Assembly (NCBI RefSeq): GCF_023053635.1 | Contig: NC_086183.1 | Coordinates: 35,321,501 to 35,385,500 of the forward strand | Source of the DNA: Elgaria multicarinata webbii | Taxonomy: Eukaryota; Chordata; Lepidosauria; Squamata; Anguidae | Direction: 5' to 3' | Length of the DNA: 64,000 nt | Shown: positions 43,213-55,770 of the stretch, piece after piece | How the letters are laid out: every line of letters starts with the position of its first letter | How positions within the stretch are numbered: the stretch's first letter is position 1 | Translations under genes and position numbers: made by a program | The notes under the pieces: model-generated | The model's database searches: none | What the model saw: only the letters and a program-made list of their open reading frames with translations | What the model was told of the DNA's origin: nothing

Positions 43213-44819
43213 CAGTCAGGAGGGGAACAGCCCAACCCTTACTGAAAGGGACCAGAGCTCCTGACCTGTGGCTCACGCCCAGGTAAAGAGCTCTAGGCCC
43301 TGCTCCGCAGCCTATTCCCAAGGCGGTTGCTGCCCCTTGAAAACTGCCCTCCCGGTCAGCAGAGGAGCAGCAGCCGGGTGCCTGGTGCCCGTGGGATTGT
43401 GGCCTGCAAACGCCTAGCATGGTCTGCAGCTGAGCCTTTAGGCAGGCAGCTGGAGCTAAAGGAAAGAGGATGGAGAGGCGAAGTCAGGCCAGGGGCACGG
43501 GGGTGGTGGGGTGGTGCAGGTGCCAGAAGGAGGTGCTCCCCCAGGGCCACCTGGGATCCCTTTCCTGCTCTGCTCTGCTCCCCAGCCCCTCCCTCCCCTG
43601 AGCATAAAAGGCCCCGGAGAGATCTGCTCCCACTCTGGGAACAGCACAATAAGGGACTTGTTCAGGCCCCCCTCCTCCCGCTGCTCCGGGCTTCAGCGTC
43701 ACCAGCCACGCACGCACGTGGGAGAATGCCAGGCATTCTGTAGGCTCAGCAAAAGGGGAGCAGGGAGGAAGACAACCGAGGCCTGACTGGCACTTCTGCA
43801 GGGCAGCCAGGAGGCCTGGAAGAAGCATTCTGTGCTGCGGAACGGGTCCTGCTTGTCCTCTGAGAGGGGGGGCGGAAGCTAGCCACCTCTGAAGGGCCCC
43901 TGCAGCTCTTAGCACTGGGGAATGCCAGGAGGTCTCAAGCCAAAATGCTGGGAGACGAACGGCAAAGTGAGGCAACTTGGGCAGGGCGAAGGAGCCAGGG
44001 CCATTTCTCACTGACAATGTCCTTGATTTTTAATGGGCAAAGCATGTTACTAGCCTCACCGTGCAACAGCCCACCCTTTGGTTGCGGAAGGGGGTCACTT
44101 TGGGACTCCGCATCACCCCAGTCTCCCAACGTAGTGGGAAGACTGCTGGGGTGACAGGCAGTTCATTGCGCGCGTGCAACGCCCCCACCCAACCCCAGAA
44201 CGGTGCGGGACTGTCCGGCCCACCCACCTCAGCTTTCCTACATCCTGTGGCTGATTCCAGGCTGGGATAAGCATGACTCTCCAACCCAGACGCCCCTCCG
44301 TCGCCACTCTGTCAGAGCACTTCCTTCCTTCCTTCCTTCCTTCCCAGGGCGGGGAGGGGGAGAGAGCAGGCGTCCCTTTATCGACCAAGCCAAGGGTGGA
44401 ACTCAGGTGGTCTCACACCTTTCAAAACCAGGGACTCCTGTGGTTTTAGTCCTAATCTAGAGAAATGTTAAGCCTTCAGAAACCCTTAACACACGCAAAG
44501 CGCCCGACTACACGGCACCTGCTAGAACAATGCGATTTCCCAACATGCCGTGTCAAGGACTTCCCTTGGGTCCGGGCAGGAAGACTGACTATTTCACATC
44601 ACTATTTCCAGCACCAAATACGGCTTTGAGCCACTTGATTGGCAACTGTTGCTCTGTTAGGGGCTTTAGCATCCAGCAGCCTCACAAGACAAAGCCACGG
44701 CAGTTCAGCGTGGCAGCTCAGGCCTGGCCAGGAAGGGTTCCTACACTGCGTTTTAGGCTAAAATCAGCCTACAATGGGAACCTAGACCCGTGCGGTGGCC
44801 TGAAAGAGAAGATTTAAGA

Positions 44820-44821
<2 letters not shown>

Positions 44822-44853
<32 letters not shown>
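44822..44853 (+). repeat. (GA)n microsatellite
   Basis: About fifteen uninterrupted GA units in the probable PRX first intron. Confidence 0.95.
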
Positions 44854-44855
<2 letters not shown>

Positions 44856-45059
44856 CCACAGGTGCTTTTTCAAGTCATGGGGGTGAAAAAAATTGTCCTT
44901 ATGGGGGACAAAAGTTTTTTGTGTGTATAATAGAAGCTTTCTATTTCAAGCTTCTCAGCCCAGCCAAGACCAGCACTAAACATTTATGTCCCATCTCCAG
45001 CGTGCCGAATGCTCGATGCTCATAGGCGGCAGAAGGTCCCCTGAACCCACCGGTCACCG

Positions 45060-45400
45060 TCTGCCACTTAAAATTCGATTGGAAGCCTCCAAGCAAAGAA
45101 TTGGCCACTGACCGAGTTCAGGAGGTGCCAAAAGGAATACCAAGTTGGCGCCTGCCTGACCTCTGGAGGCAGGGAATTCCACAGGAGGGGGGCCACCACG
45201 CTGAAGGCGCTTCCCCTGGTGGACTCCAATCGGAGGATGGGTCTATGTGGAACCACCAGGAGCAGGCCCTGGGATGACCTCAGTGACCGGCAGGTTGGTA
45301 GGGGAGAAGGGGCTCTCTCAGGTATCCTTGTCCCAAGTTGTTTAGGGCTTTGTACCTAGCCACCTTGCCTCTGGGCTCCCAGCCTCTTTGCTTCGCTGAT
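45060..45400 (-). mobile_element. L2-like LINE 3' end, minus strand
   Basis: Minus-strand frame 45068-45256 contains FSVVAPLLWNSLPPEVRQAP, the conserved C-terminal phrase of L2/CR1-clade LINE reverse transcriptases. Sequence up to about 45400 appears to belong to the same copy. Confidence 0.7.
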
Positions 45401-47649
45401 CTCTTAGGATCTCTTTCCAGGCCTCACAAAGGCTACTCCCTCTGGGGCCTTTGTGAGGTTTTGATCCCAGCCAAAGCCACAACTTCCCCTGGACACCAAA
45501 CATTCTGACAGCTTTGTGTCTTGAGCACTTCTAATGTGTGTGAACTGACACCATGAGAGTCGCTCAGCCAATCTGCATCAAGAGGCTTCCCCAACAGAAG
45601 TACATCGACTGCAAGCCCTCTGTGCAGTGGTGCTACTCGATAGATTAAAGTTCAGCAGTCAGGAAATCAGCTAGCCATATTGCAGGAGTACTTGGGGGTC
45701 TAAAACAAGCCTCCCGGATCTATGAGCAGCACGCAGAGCAGGAACCTCTGCAACTCCCTCCCCAAGCCGGAGAATCAGCTGCTGCCTTAAGCGGTAAACA
45801 CAGCAGCAACACAGAGCAAACCGTCTTCCCTTCGGCTCCAGAGTTCCTGATCCAATTAAGGCAGGAAAGAGCCATTCGCTCCATTCGTGGCTTTTAATTG
45901 GGAGCAGCCATCCAGTTACTGGAGAGGCAGCTGCCTCTTGGAATGAGGACTGCCCCTTGACCACACAGCCCGCGTCCAGCTGGGCTGCCGTTCTGAGCCG
46001 CAGGGACTCAGGGCCACGGGCAATCTCCGGGGCGTGCCGGAGCAAGGAAATTGTCTCCCGTCTGCAAGGCAGGCAGGCTGGCTGCCCCGCCGCTCCTGGA
46101 AATGCGTGTGCAGCTGGGCTGGGCTGCTGTGGGCTCTGGCCAAAACGCAGGGAAGGAAAATCATCGTTTGTGCTCTTCCCCATAGGATGCACAGGGTGGG
46201 GGCTGAGGGCAAAAGAGAAGAAAAACCCGCACCCTCCTCTGAGGCCAGAGAGGCCTTTTAACCACAGGCTAGAGCTGGAATAAGGAGTTCGCTCAGGATG
46301 TTTGCTCATGTGGCTTTGGGAACTTCCCCTCTTGGGGTGCAAGATCCTTGCGGACTCTCAGGGCTTCGCCATCTTACACAGCAGGCTGAGGACAGGTAGC
46401 AACGGCACACAGGCCAGCGCCTTTCTTTCATGCCCTGGAGAATGCGAGGTCGAGTGTGAATGTGAGCATGCACAGAGGGGCTGCCTTTCCCCCACCGCCA
46501 TTCCATGCATTCAGCCGCAAAGATACCCACGTCGGACAGAGGCTGTGGCTTCCAGACAGGGCTGAGCCCCTGAACCTCTCTCTTTAGAGTTAAGCATTAT
46601 ATGACAACAACAGGCAGGAGCGGCTGCACACCCCTCACCCTGGAAAGATCAGGCACATACATGTGCTTGAGTGCGCTTGTTTGCTGCCACAGCACCTGGG
46701 CCAGGTTGTTCCTGCAGGAGAAACTGCCTGGACTCCACACACCCCAGCTATGGCATGCGAGCGTGGGTCATCCATTCCACAGCACCCTCCCAGAGAGCAG
46801 AGGTTGGAGGCCAAGAGCTGCCTGCTGTTAGAGGATTAAAAACAAGCCCATCTTGCACAAGCAACATGGGGAGATGGGCAGGTAGCGGCCAAGAAGCGTG
46901 CAGGTTCTTGGATCAAACTGCTTTTCCTGATAGCACAGGAAATGCGCCTGGCTTCCTTTGAGTCAGAATTCAGCCAAGGCACTGGCAGGCAAAACACGGG
47001 ACGTGAGAGAGGAGACGGCGCGTATACAGAGCGCATCCCTCTGGGCCCTGCACAACCCCAACCAGCAGCACCCACACATCTGGACCTAGGGAAGGACTCC
47101 AGGGTCAGGTCTCGAGAGTGGCCCGCATCCAGGCACTTCTCACATTAGACAGCTCACGCTAGGCAGGCCAGGGGCACAAACCCCACCCACCCACCCGCCC
47201 GGGCCAATATCGCAAAGACCTGTTTGGTGCTTGGAACCTGCTCAGAAGGCCTCCCTCCCTCCTTCTGACCTGGAAAGCAGATCCATCCCGAGAAACAGGC
47301 CACTGGGAGAACCTGGGCGAAGGCGTTCCCTGGGCCACGGCAGCCTTCGCTCCAAGAGCTGCTTCTCCACCCAGGAGAGCAAGCAGGATGTCTGGGTCAA
47401 GGAGGTTGAACCCAGATCAGGAAGCAGCTTCTTCCCTGACTGCAAGCAGATTCTGCAAAAGGCTCGACTCCTTTAAAAGTGAGCTGCACGGCCATTTGAG
47501 AAGGAGGGGAAACAGCTCCGATCCCAGGAAATCCTGTCTCAATCCAAACATCACATGGCAGACTTAGAGAGCTCCCTGGGAAACTCTGCCTCCAGCAGGA
47601 ACCGCAAAGAAGAATCAGGCCAACAAAGAAGAATCAGGACGACCAGGAA

Positions 47650-47725
47650 TTAATCCTGCTGCTGAGGAAGGTCCGTCTGGACCGGCCCTCTGCTTCACAC
47701 AGTAGCCAACCAGGTGCCTCCAGAA
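47650..47725 (+). mobile_element. CR1/SINE-like repeat fragment
   Basis: Carries TCACACAGTAGCCAACCAGG, part of a widespread sauropsid repeat. Confidence 0.55.
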
Positions 47726-48179
47726 AGCCTGCCAGGCCTCTCCTGCCCTTGCCCCAAGCAGGTGGTATTCAGTGCTAGACTGTTTCTGAATATGGAGGTT
47801 CTATGGGGCCATTAGGACTAGGAGCCTTTGACAGACACCTCCTCTAATCCCCCGACTATTCAGCACTAGCTGGACCATGGCTCACACATCCGCTGTCTGG
47901 CAGCCAGCATGGAACTGGGGCCAAGAGAGAAACGCACGCACACACTGGCAAATGCCCCCCCCAATTGCCCTCCTCCCCCACCCACCCCCAGCAGTGAGGA
48001 CAGGAAGCAGGTGCCTTGGCCACCCTGGAGGCCTCCCCAGGGTGGCTCCACTGAGCGTGAGCTGCCTCTGGGGGGGTGGGGGGACGCCAGGCAACCTGCC
48101 CTGGAAGCCCCCGACAGAGGACCCCCAGGCCAGGGGCCAGCCCCTCCTTGGCCTTCTCTGCCTCCGCCAGGCAAGCCGT

Positions 48180-49490
48180 CCCTTCCGTAGGTTGAGGCCA
48201 GGCAACGGCAGGGCAGGCGCGGCCTCCCTCGTTCCTGCCCGCTCCCACCCGGCCCTTAAGCCGAGATCCGACCCTGCCCCCCTTCCTCCCCAAGCCGGCG
48301 ACGACCGCTGGCCGAGAGTCCCTGCGATTCCGACGGTCATCACCGACGCCTGCTGCCCCCGGGGAGGAGGAGGAGGCTTGCCAAGCGCGCGGCTCCTTTT
48401 CCGCCTCGCCTGGCGTGAGTCTCGGAATGCCCGACGAAGGGAGGCGGACTCGAGAGGTGCCTCCTGGGGGCTGGGGATCGACTCCTCCGGCCGGACCCGT
48501 GGGGCGCGGGAGGAAGCGCCCAGCGGCGCCTGCCTGCCTCTCTCTCTCTCTCTCGGGCTGCGCTGCGGCGCCGGATCCGCCGGAGCGCCAAAGAAGCGCC
48601 CAGCGCTGAGCTCGGGCTAGGCTGGAGCCCCACGTGCGAGCGGGCCAGCGAGGCCGCCCTCCGCCGCGGGGGGAGACGCACGGAAGGCCGGCCGGGGGAA
48701 GGCGCGGCGGCGGCGGCGGCGGCGGCCCGGCACACTTACCCGGCCCCGCTCCGGCGCTGCGCTGCGCTCCGCTCGGCAACGCTCCGCGGGTCTGGGCGGC
48801 CGCTGCCTGGGACGCGGGGCCGGTGCGCTGCCGGGCAGGAAGGGGGCGGCTCCGGCCGGCCCTCCAGCCCGTGGGCGCCCAGCTCGGCCAGGCCCGGCCG
48901 GGCAGGACGACGGCGACGACGACGAGGAGGAGGGCCGGCGCCGGCCCCGCCCGGGGAGGAGCTGCCGGGCAGGAAGACGCCGAAGCCCCCGGCGGCCCTT
49001 CTTCCCTAGCCCGGCCGAAACTGAAAGGCCTCCATCTGCGAAGCGGAGGGGCTCGGGGCATCCCGGCCCTCTGCACATGCTCTGAGGCACGAGTATCGTG
49101 TGGCTTCGGCACGAGTATCGTGTGGCTTCGGCACGTGCCGGCCGGGAAAAGAGGCCTCTCCTGCCAGCTCGGGGCCGGGAAAAGAGATGCCGTGGGGCGC
49201 GGGGGGGGGGGGTCAGGTGGGCCTGGAGCTGCGGGCGGCCAGCCTGCCTGCTGTCTCCTCGGGGGGGAGGGGGGCGGCGGCGGCGGCGGCGCCGTTACTT
49301 GGCCGGTGAGAAGGAGGCGGCGGCGCTCCGATTCGAGCCTACGCGTTTGGGAGGCTTTTTAGAAAACCGAGGCGGAGAGGCATAAAAAGGTCCGTCAGGA
49401 CCGCCCCCGCCTCCCGTGAAACGAGCCAGAAGTCGGTCGCCCAGGGTGTTCCTCCTAGCCCGCTCGCCGCCAAAGTTCGGGGCACTTTGG
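48180..49490 (-). promoter_or_regulatory. CpG island with a minus-strand first-exon donor, probable PRX promoter
   Basis: Dense CpG, GC boxes, (GGC)n runs near 48706-48726 and 49274-49290. A strong donor, GGCCGG|GTAAGT, ends an exon at 48740 on the minus strand. PRX is the next gene downstream and its human counterpart spans about 20 kb, which suits this distance. An ATG at 49059-49061 starts a frame that stays open to the donor. No other gene in the block needs this island; the link to PRX is inferred. Confidence 0.5.
49087..49135. repeat. 22-base tandem duplication in the CpG island
   Basis: Two perfect copies of a 22-base unit (49087-49108 and 49109-49130) plus five bases of a third. The unit begins GCACGAGTATCGTGTGGCTT. 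It lies just upstream of the ATG at 49059-49061. Confidence 0.95.
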
Positions 49491-50206
49491 CCGCGAGATG
49501 CCAGGACCTCAGGCATATACCTTTCCTTCCGTGAAAGCATGCTAAGAAGAGGGCGTCTGAGCACATGCAGAGTGCTGAGGGCAGGGCATTCTGAAAGCTC
49601 CAGCCCATTTGGGATGAAAAGAGGTTTGCAAATTCAGCCCCATAGACAGACCCCTGCCTGCGTCTAGCCCCACGGCTTCATTTCAAAGGGGCTAAGGAAG
49701 ATCAAAAGCTAGACACCAACCTCGGGGGTTTCAGGCAGGAGATTTTTCAGCCCTGCCTGGGATTGATACCTTCTGCCAAGCTATGCAGAAACACCGGCTG
49801 GCGCAGGAGAACTTAGCTGTGGGTTGCAGCAGCCCCTGGATTCGTCGTACCTGTGCCACCCTCAGTGGGGCCCAAACTCCATCACAGAAGCAGCAGCCAG
49901 GCGGGCCCCAGGGCAGAGCAGAGTCTGGGCTGCAGCAACCCTGGGCTTGTGTGACCGTGTGCACGCACGCACCCGCACACACACACACACACACGTGCAT
50001 CCTCTTGTTCAGGCTCCAGGGGCATTTTGGAAGGGAACGCGGGCCCGGGTTTGGTAAGTTGCTTGGCCCGGACAGCCAGTCACCCTCAGCACAGCCTGGC
50101 AAGGGGACAGCAGGAGACGCTGGCCAGCACTGCCAGGGGAGCGCTTCCTCCTGAAGGTCGCCAGGAGACTGCATTTCTAGTCGCCCTTTCAGGGGGATAC
50201 AGAAAC

Positions 50207-50207
50207 A

Positions 50208-50241
<34 letters not shown>
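50207..50241 (+). repeat. (AC)n microsatellite
   Basis: About seventeen CA units; a second AC run lies at about 49974-49994. Confidence 0.95.
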
Positions 50242-50245
<4 letters not shown>

Positions 50246-51394
50246 CAAGTGAAGGGAATGAGCAGGCAACAGGAGTTCACAGTCCAGCCAATACTCACAC
50301 CCAAGCACTTGCCTTACAACACCCCATCTGCATGATTTAAAAGTTCCCAGCTGCTTAGTAGATCAAGACATCTTTGTCATATAAATGGGGGCCAGGTGAC
50401 AGCAAAATCTCCCCCCCCCCCCCGTATACAGAAAGAGCACCCCTCTCCCTTGGGGCTGCTGACATCAGCTGTATAGCACAAAGCCAAAATCCCCACAGCA
50501 GCTGGCCAGCGCGCGAGTAGGACCAGGGGGGCCAGGAGCCCCCTTCTTTCCCTCCCCCCACTCTGCACCCACAATGCCTCCTCCTTACCATAGCTGGCTG
50601 CTGGGGACCAGGAGACCCCAAACACCCGGGCCAAGCACTCACACATCCTGCCCCTGCTCTGGCACCGGCCCACTCTCCTGCCCAGGTAGCACTCGGAGCT
50701 GTGGGGCACAGAGTGCTGCGAGAGGCCCCACCATACGCACACACCCAGGCGTGAAAAGGGAGCCAGCCGGCAGGATTAGTGCAAACCCACCATCAGCAGT
50801 TTGGGCAGCCTGTGAAAGCCACCCCCATTGTTGTGCTCGAGGGCAGGACGCGCCGGGCTGGGGAGAGACAAAAGGCCCCCCGCATTTCCCTGTGCAGGCA
50901 GCTTTTCACAGGAGGGCGGGCAGCCAGCCAGAGGAGGGTGGATCGCCCTCTGCCCCACGGCTGTTTGTGCATTTCAGAAAAGGGAGGGGGGGCAGCTTGA
51001 GGCAGCCCCCCAAATCAGGCTTGGCTGTGGGGCCTCTGATTTGAGGGCCCCAAGCTGAACGAGCAAGCAAGGAGAGGGGATGGAAGTGAACCTTTCAGAA
51101 AGGCCACAACTCCATGGTAGCACAGCACGCGCATTGCATGCAGGAAGGACCAGATCCAACCAAGGCAGCATCTCTGGGTAGGGCTGGGAATGGACTGCAG
51201 CTGCTGGTCAGTGCTCTGACCTAGGAGAATCCAGCAGCGTTGGGGAGCCCCTCCTCAAAGGCCGCCCTGCCCTGGCTGGAGCGTCTCCCCCTTCACTCAG
51301 CCCCATGGGTTGACCGTTACGCCCCCTGCTCCCCTCGCTCCTGAGAAGCACACTTTTCTTGGATTACCTGGGAGCAGAGCCAGCAGAGCCCAGT

Positions 51395-51545
51395 GACTCC
51401 AGATGTGGGAGACCTGAATCCAAGTCTCACCTGCTGCAGGTTCTCCCTGCCTGCCATTCTCTCTTCAGCCTCAGCTCTCCAGCTGTAAAATGGGAAGACA
51501 CAGTCCACAAGGCTGCTGGGAGGGCAAACAGGAAAACTGCACACT
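51395..51545 (+). mobile_element. MIR-like SINE
   Basis: It contains CAGCTGTAAAATGGGAAGAC preceded by TTCAGCCTCAG, the conserved core and 3' layout of MIR elements (CTCAGTTTCCTCATCTGTAAAATGGG type). Old and decayed. Confidence 0.65.
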
Positions 51546-52147
51546 ACAATGCGCCACTCATAGTACTGGAATTTACAGAAATATAGCAATGAGGCCCCAG
51601 AGGCAGAGAAGCAGATTTTCTCAGGGCAAGGGACCAACCATGAGGTTCAGCAGCAGTTCTCCCAAGCGGGATCTAGGGCTGCCAAAAGCCCCCCTGCCCC
51701 CCCCCCCCCCGGCCGTGTGGGGATCAACACAGAGGATCAACCCCTGTCAACACGGCCTGGCTGGTCTGTTGCCCCAGCGTGAGAACTCTCTGGCCATGAG
51801 GATGCCTGGCTGGGTAGCCCAGCAGGAAGGCAGTGCGTGATGAGGCACGCATGCATACACACACACACATGTACACACAGAGCTGCCCTGGGCTCCACCG
51901 CCCCCTTCCATGGGCCCGCAGAGATTGGAGGACACACGGCTGCGCAGGTTCTAATCATGAGCAGGCTCTAAGGAGCGGTTTAGGGGCACGATCCGCAGCC
52001 TCTACAAGCTTGAGCTGTGCTGCTTTTCCAGGTGGAGGAGAGGCAGTATTCCATATTCCTGCATGGCAGCCGCTGAGCAGCCCGCCCACCCCAGCGCCCA
52101 GCCCCCTTGTCAGCACCCCTTGTCTCTCCCCTGTTCTGCTTCTTCTG

Positions 52148-52196
52148 AGCTGCTCCGAGAGCTTCAGCTATTGGGCGGTAGAGAAATGTAATAAAG
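52148..52196 (+). mobile_element. LINE-like 3' tail
   Basis: CTTCAGCTATTGGGCGGTAG followed by AATGTAATAAAG; same tail family as 985-1072. Confidence 0.6.
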
Positions 52197-54299
52197 CAAA
52201 ATGTCTGAGCAAGGCCAAATGATCGCGTGGTTTCCGTGGAGTCCTAGTGGCATACTCGGCCTTGTAATTTGTTGATTGGATTGTTTGTGTCATGCATTAC
52301 AATCGAGTTCTCTTATGACCTAGAAGGAATATTTTCACGTTGGAATATCATAAGCATAAGATTTTGCAACCTGTCTCACTCCCTAAAAATTAAAGCGTTC
52401 AGACCTTTGGCGTCCGCCACACACTAGCAATACAGCAAGAATCAGTCACGCTGTCAGATGACTGGGAGAGGGCTCGCAAAACAGACGCCGCTGGCAAGCC
52501 AGCTCTGTGGGGGAATGCGTTCCAATGAGGGTGGAAGAGGAATGGCTGGACCCGGGTCTCTAACGAGGGGGAGGGGGAGGGGGAGGGGAGCGCAGAAGCG
52601 AGAGTGACCGTTGTGACTCTCTGGGCCAAGGGTGGAAAGCAAGCCAGTTCCAGAGATAGAACGAGGAGCTGGAGCTATATTTGAGTCCCGCCTGGAACAA
52701 CGCTCTCTCCTTCCCCCTCCCTCCTTTCCGTGGCAGGAGGTCAAGCGCCAGGAGGGTCCAGTATAAACACCGGACATCCTCATCCGAAAGGGGCTTCCTT
52801 GGAGTGACGAGCAGCAGGGGCCCCATCCACCGCAGGGGAAGAAGCAAGCAAGCAAGCAAACAGCCAGCCCCCACAGCACTGTGCCTCCCCCAGCCCCAGG
52901 CAAAGTGGGCCAAGGGCTCCTAAGGCCTGTCAACAGACATCACACACCTTCCTTGCTGCCTTTAACCTTGGGAGGGCATCACACCTCCCTCGCTCCTTCA
53001 GCAGCACATCCCCAGGTGGGGAGAAGACGAGGGGAGGGGGTTACCGCGGCCCACCCGGAGTCTCCACAGGATGGCCCAGATGAAACCTGGGGCATGCACA
53101 CAACGTTCCCTCTTCTCATCTCAAGGGCTCGCCACTGCCTGGACTCACCCTCCAGCACCCGTGAGCACTGAGGAATGCTTGGCTCTGTCTGCTGTATTCC
53201 TTTGCTCTAGGAGACCCTGCCTGGCACAGTTTTTAAAACCAAAAAGGGATTTAAAAGATTACTCAAAAAGCATGATTGCTTCCCCTCCCCCGCCCCCACC
53301 TGGGGTTATCAAGTGTTCAAAGTGAGCCTCTCTAACATGAGTTCTGGTAGGCCGAAAGCTGAACAGCACGTTCAGACGGTGTATTGATCTGAGGTTCTGA
53401 TCCTGTCAGGTCCCAGTCAAATTAGATTCTTTTGACTACCAAGGTGAAACAAAGCCACATGTGCAAAAAGATGGCAGTCTATTGATAAAAAAATGATGCA
53501 GAATAAATATGCCATGAAAGCTGACACCTCCCCTCAGCCGATGGAGCTGTCAAGGCCGGGGAGTCATCCCCTCTGGACTGGTAAAAGTTCTCCAAGCTGG
53601 TAGTGCCCATGTTGCCCTTTGGAGCGAGACCAAAGGACAAAGCCTGCAAATTTGGATTTTACAGACATCTCTTTCTACATTCAGGAGCTGACAGGCCAAC
53701 ACACACACACACACTCAGAAGAGGGGGCTTCTCTTTCCCAAAAGTGCTCCAAGTATCACAGTTGGGGGAACTGATTGCCTTTCCTGAAAGACAGAAGCCC
53801 CAACATTCCAGTTCCTGGGAGGGGGAGTTTCTCAGCTCATGGGTCAGATTCAAGGCACAACGCTCTTATCTCTTTCACCTCATGAGGTAATTGGGCAGAG
53901 GCTCAGCGATGTACAATTGTTGACCTCGAGCTGTACTTCCTTAGAGCCAATTAAGGCGTATGCAAAAAGGCCCACAATAAAAGCTGCCCATAATGGAGCT
54001 AAAACCTGCTAACATTTATTGGCTGTGTTAAGCTACACAGATCTCGGGGTGACCACCCACCATCACATAGAATGCTGTGGAGTCCACCTTTTGCTTACTA
54101 ACCAAGTCATTACAGACGGGTGCATTAGACAGACGCTGCGTCAATGGGGCCCCTCCCACTGCTCCATTCAAGGGTTTAAGTGCTGGGGAGGGGGTTGAGA
54201 GTGACAGCTCCCCACCCCCCACAAATGCACTCCTGGATCTAGTCCTGCCTCCCGGATCCCCGAACAGCGAGCCCTGCTCCGTCTCCCACAGGGCAGCCC

Positions 54300-54512
54300 T
54301 TCAGGGATTTGAAGAACGTTGCTATGTGTCTTCGTAAGCTTCTCTTCTGCAGGCGACACTTTGCACTTTCAATTGTTCTTCGCAGGACTTGGTTTCCAGA
54401 CCCCTCAGAAACCCGCTCTCCCTCCTCTGGACATGCTCCAGATTGTCAGTCCCCTCCTTAGAAGGCACTGGTCAGAACTGGACACAGTAGCCCAGATTCC
54501 AGAAGGGTAGCC
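54300..54512 (-). mobile_element. CR1 fragment, minus strand
   Basis: The plus strand carries TGGTTTCCAGACCCCTCAGA, CCTCCTCTGGACATGCTCCA and AGAACTGGACACAGTAGCCC, the reverse complement of a well-conserved internal CR1 segment. Confidence 0.75.
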
Positions 54513-55675
54513 AGTAGCCACTGTCTCCGCCTCTTGCAGCAGAAACAGCGGCGCCTTGTGGCGCTTTGCAAAGCAACACATTTATTCATGGCAAAGGCTT
54601 TTGTGGAATGTGTTGTGCTGTAAACGGTGAGGTCAGAAGGAAACGAAGGGATGGCTGACGTTCCTGCCGACGGCCGGTGCACGGCGCTGTGGATGGCATT
54701 CTTGGTGTGGCCAGGGCAGAGCTGGCGCCTGGGTCTCCTGCAGGGTCTGCTGCCTGCGTCTGTATCTCTGTTATGCGGCCTGTTGTTATGGGTGCGGAGC
54801 AGCAGTCTGACCAGCGCAGAGCGATTCCTTCCCTTGATCTGGCGCTGAAAGCAGTGGCATCACGCTCCTGGCTCCCGTTCGGCTTCTGATCCATGAAGAC
54901 ACGTAGGAGTCCTGAGTGCACCATCCCTGAGGATCCACTTGGGCCCATTCCATCTGACTGGCAAGAGAACTCCGCAGGCGGGGTGTGTGGGGGTGTGTGG
55001 GCGTGTTCCCAGCCCTTCTTCTCGAAATCCTGTTAGCCCGAGAGGCCGGCGACTGTGGCCAAGCGACTCCTGACCCCGCACAGCTCGGTTTTCACCACTG
55101 AGAAGAGTGAAGTCCCCGGCCCCTCCCTTCAAGGACTCTGTCCTTCGTTATTGTAAGGTTGTCCCACAAAGCCTTATGGCGGCTACGTTCCCTTCATATG
55201 GAGGAGGAGATCCCAGTCCCAGCCCAGATGAAGAAGTGGCCCCGGTGGTGGTGGTGGTGGTGGTGAGCAAGGAGCACCCAGTGCTGGCCCAGGGGCGCCC
55301 TCTGCTGGCAGTTTTAGAAACCAGCCCAGAAGCCTTGAAAGTAACGCCTTTGCCTGCTGTCTGCCTGAGCCCAGCACCTCCCGCTCCTGTCAGCCACTCC
55401 TGCATCTCGCAAGACTCCACCCTGGGAGAGAGCGATCTGCACCTAGAGGAGACCTCAGTAGCTGAAGACTGCTTCTTTCCAGGAGGGCAGCAGGACCCCC
55501 AAGAACATAGCAAACAGCAAAAGCATAGCAAACAGCAGTTGGGCAACAGGCAAGTCCGGTGCGCCCCACAGTTCATGCCCGTTCTGCAGGGCAGAGAAAG
55601 TGCTGAGTGCAGGGGGCAGGGGATGATTTGCTTGGCCGAACGTGACAATCTGAGTAAGTTCAGGAAGCACACTCA

Positions 55676-55770
55676 TAAGAACATCAGAAGCGCCCTGAGG
55701 CTGGATCAGACCAAGGGTCCATCTAGTCCAGCACTCTGCTCGCACAGTGGCCAACCAGCCATCTCTTCCC
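55676..55770 (+). mobile_element. CR1/SINE-like dispersed repeat
   Basis: ATAAGAACATCAGAAGCGCC and CTGGATCAGACCAAGGGTCC followed by AGTGGCCAACCAGCC, a common sauropsid repeat head. Confidence 0.7.

Larger units (their letters stand above)
41113..48739 (-). other. Probable PRX first intron
   Basis: About 7.6 kb if the exon at 48.7 kb belongs to PRX. Contents: a dispersed repeat at about 41845-41905 (GGGGCTTACTTCTGAGCAGA), a foldback repeat at 42583-42680, CR1 end at 43165-43212, (TTCC)n at about 44324-44345, (GA)n at 44822-44853, a minus-strand LINE end at 45060-45400, and a CR1/SINE-like piece at 47650-47725. No host exon was recognised. Confidence 0.45.

Noticed and set aside
47856-49112. 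A 418-codon minus-strand frame in the CpG island taken as a complete gene
   Set aside because: Past the donor at 48740 it runs through low-complexity GC-rich sequence with no family likeness. Only the part before the donor is considered, as a possible PRX upstream exon.
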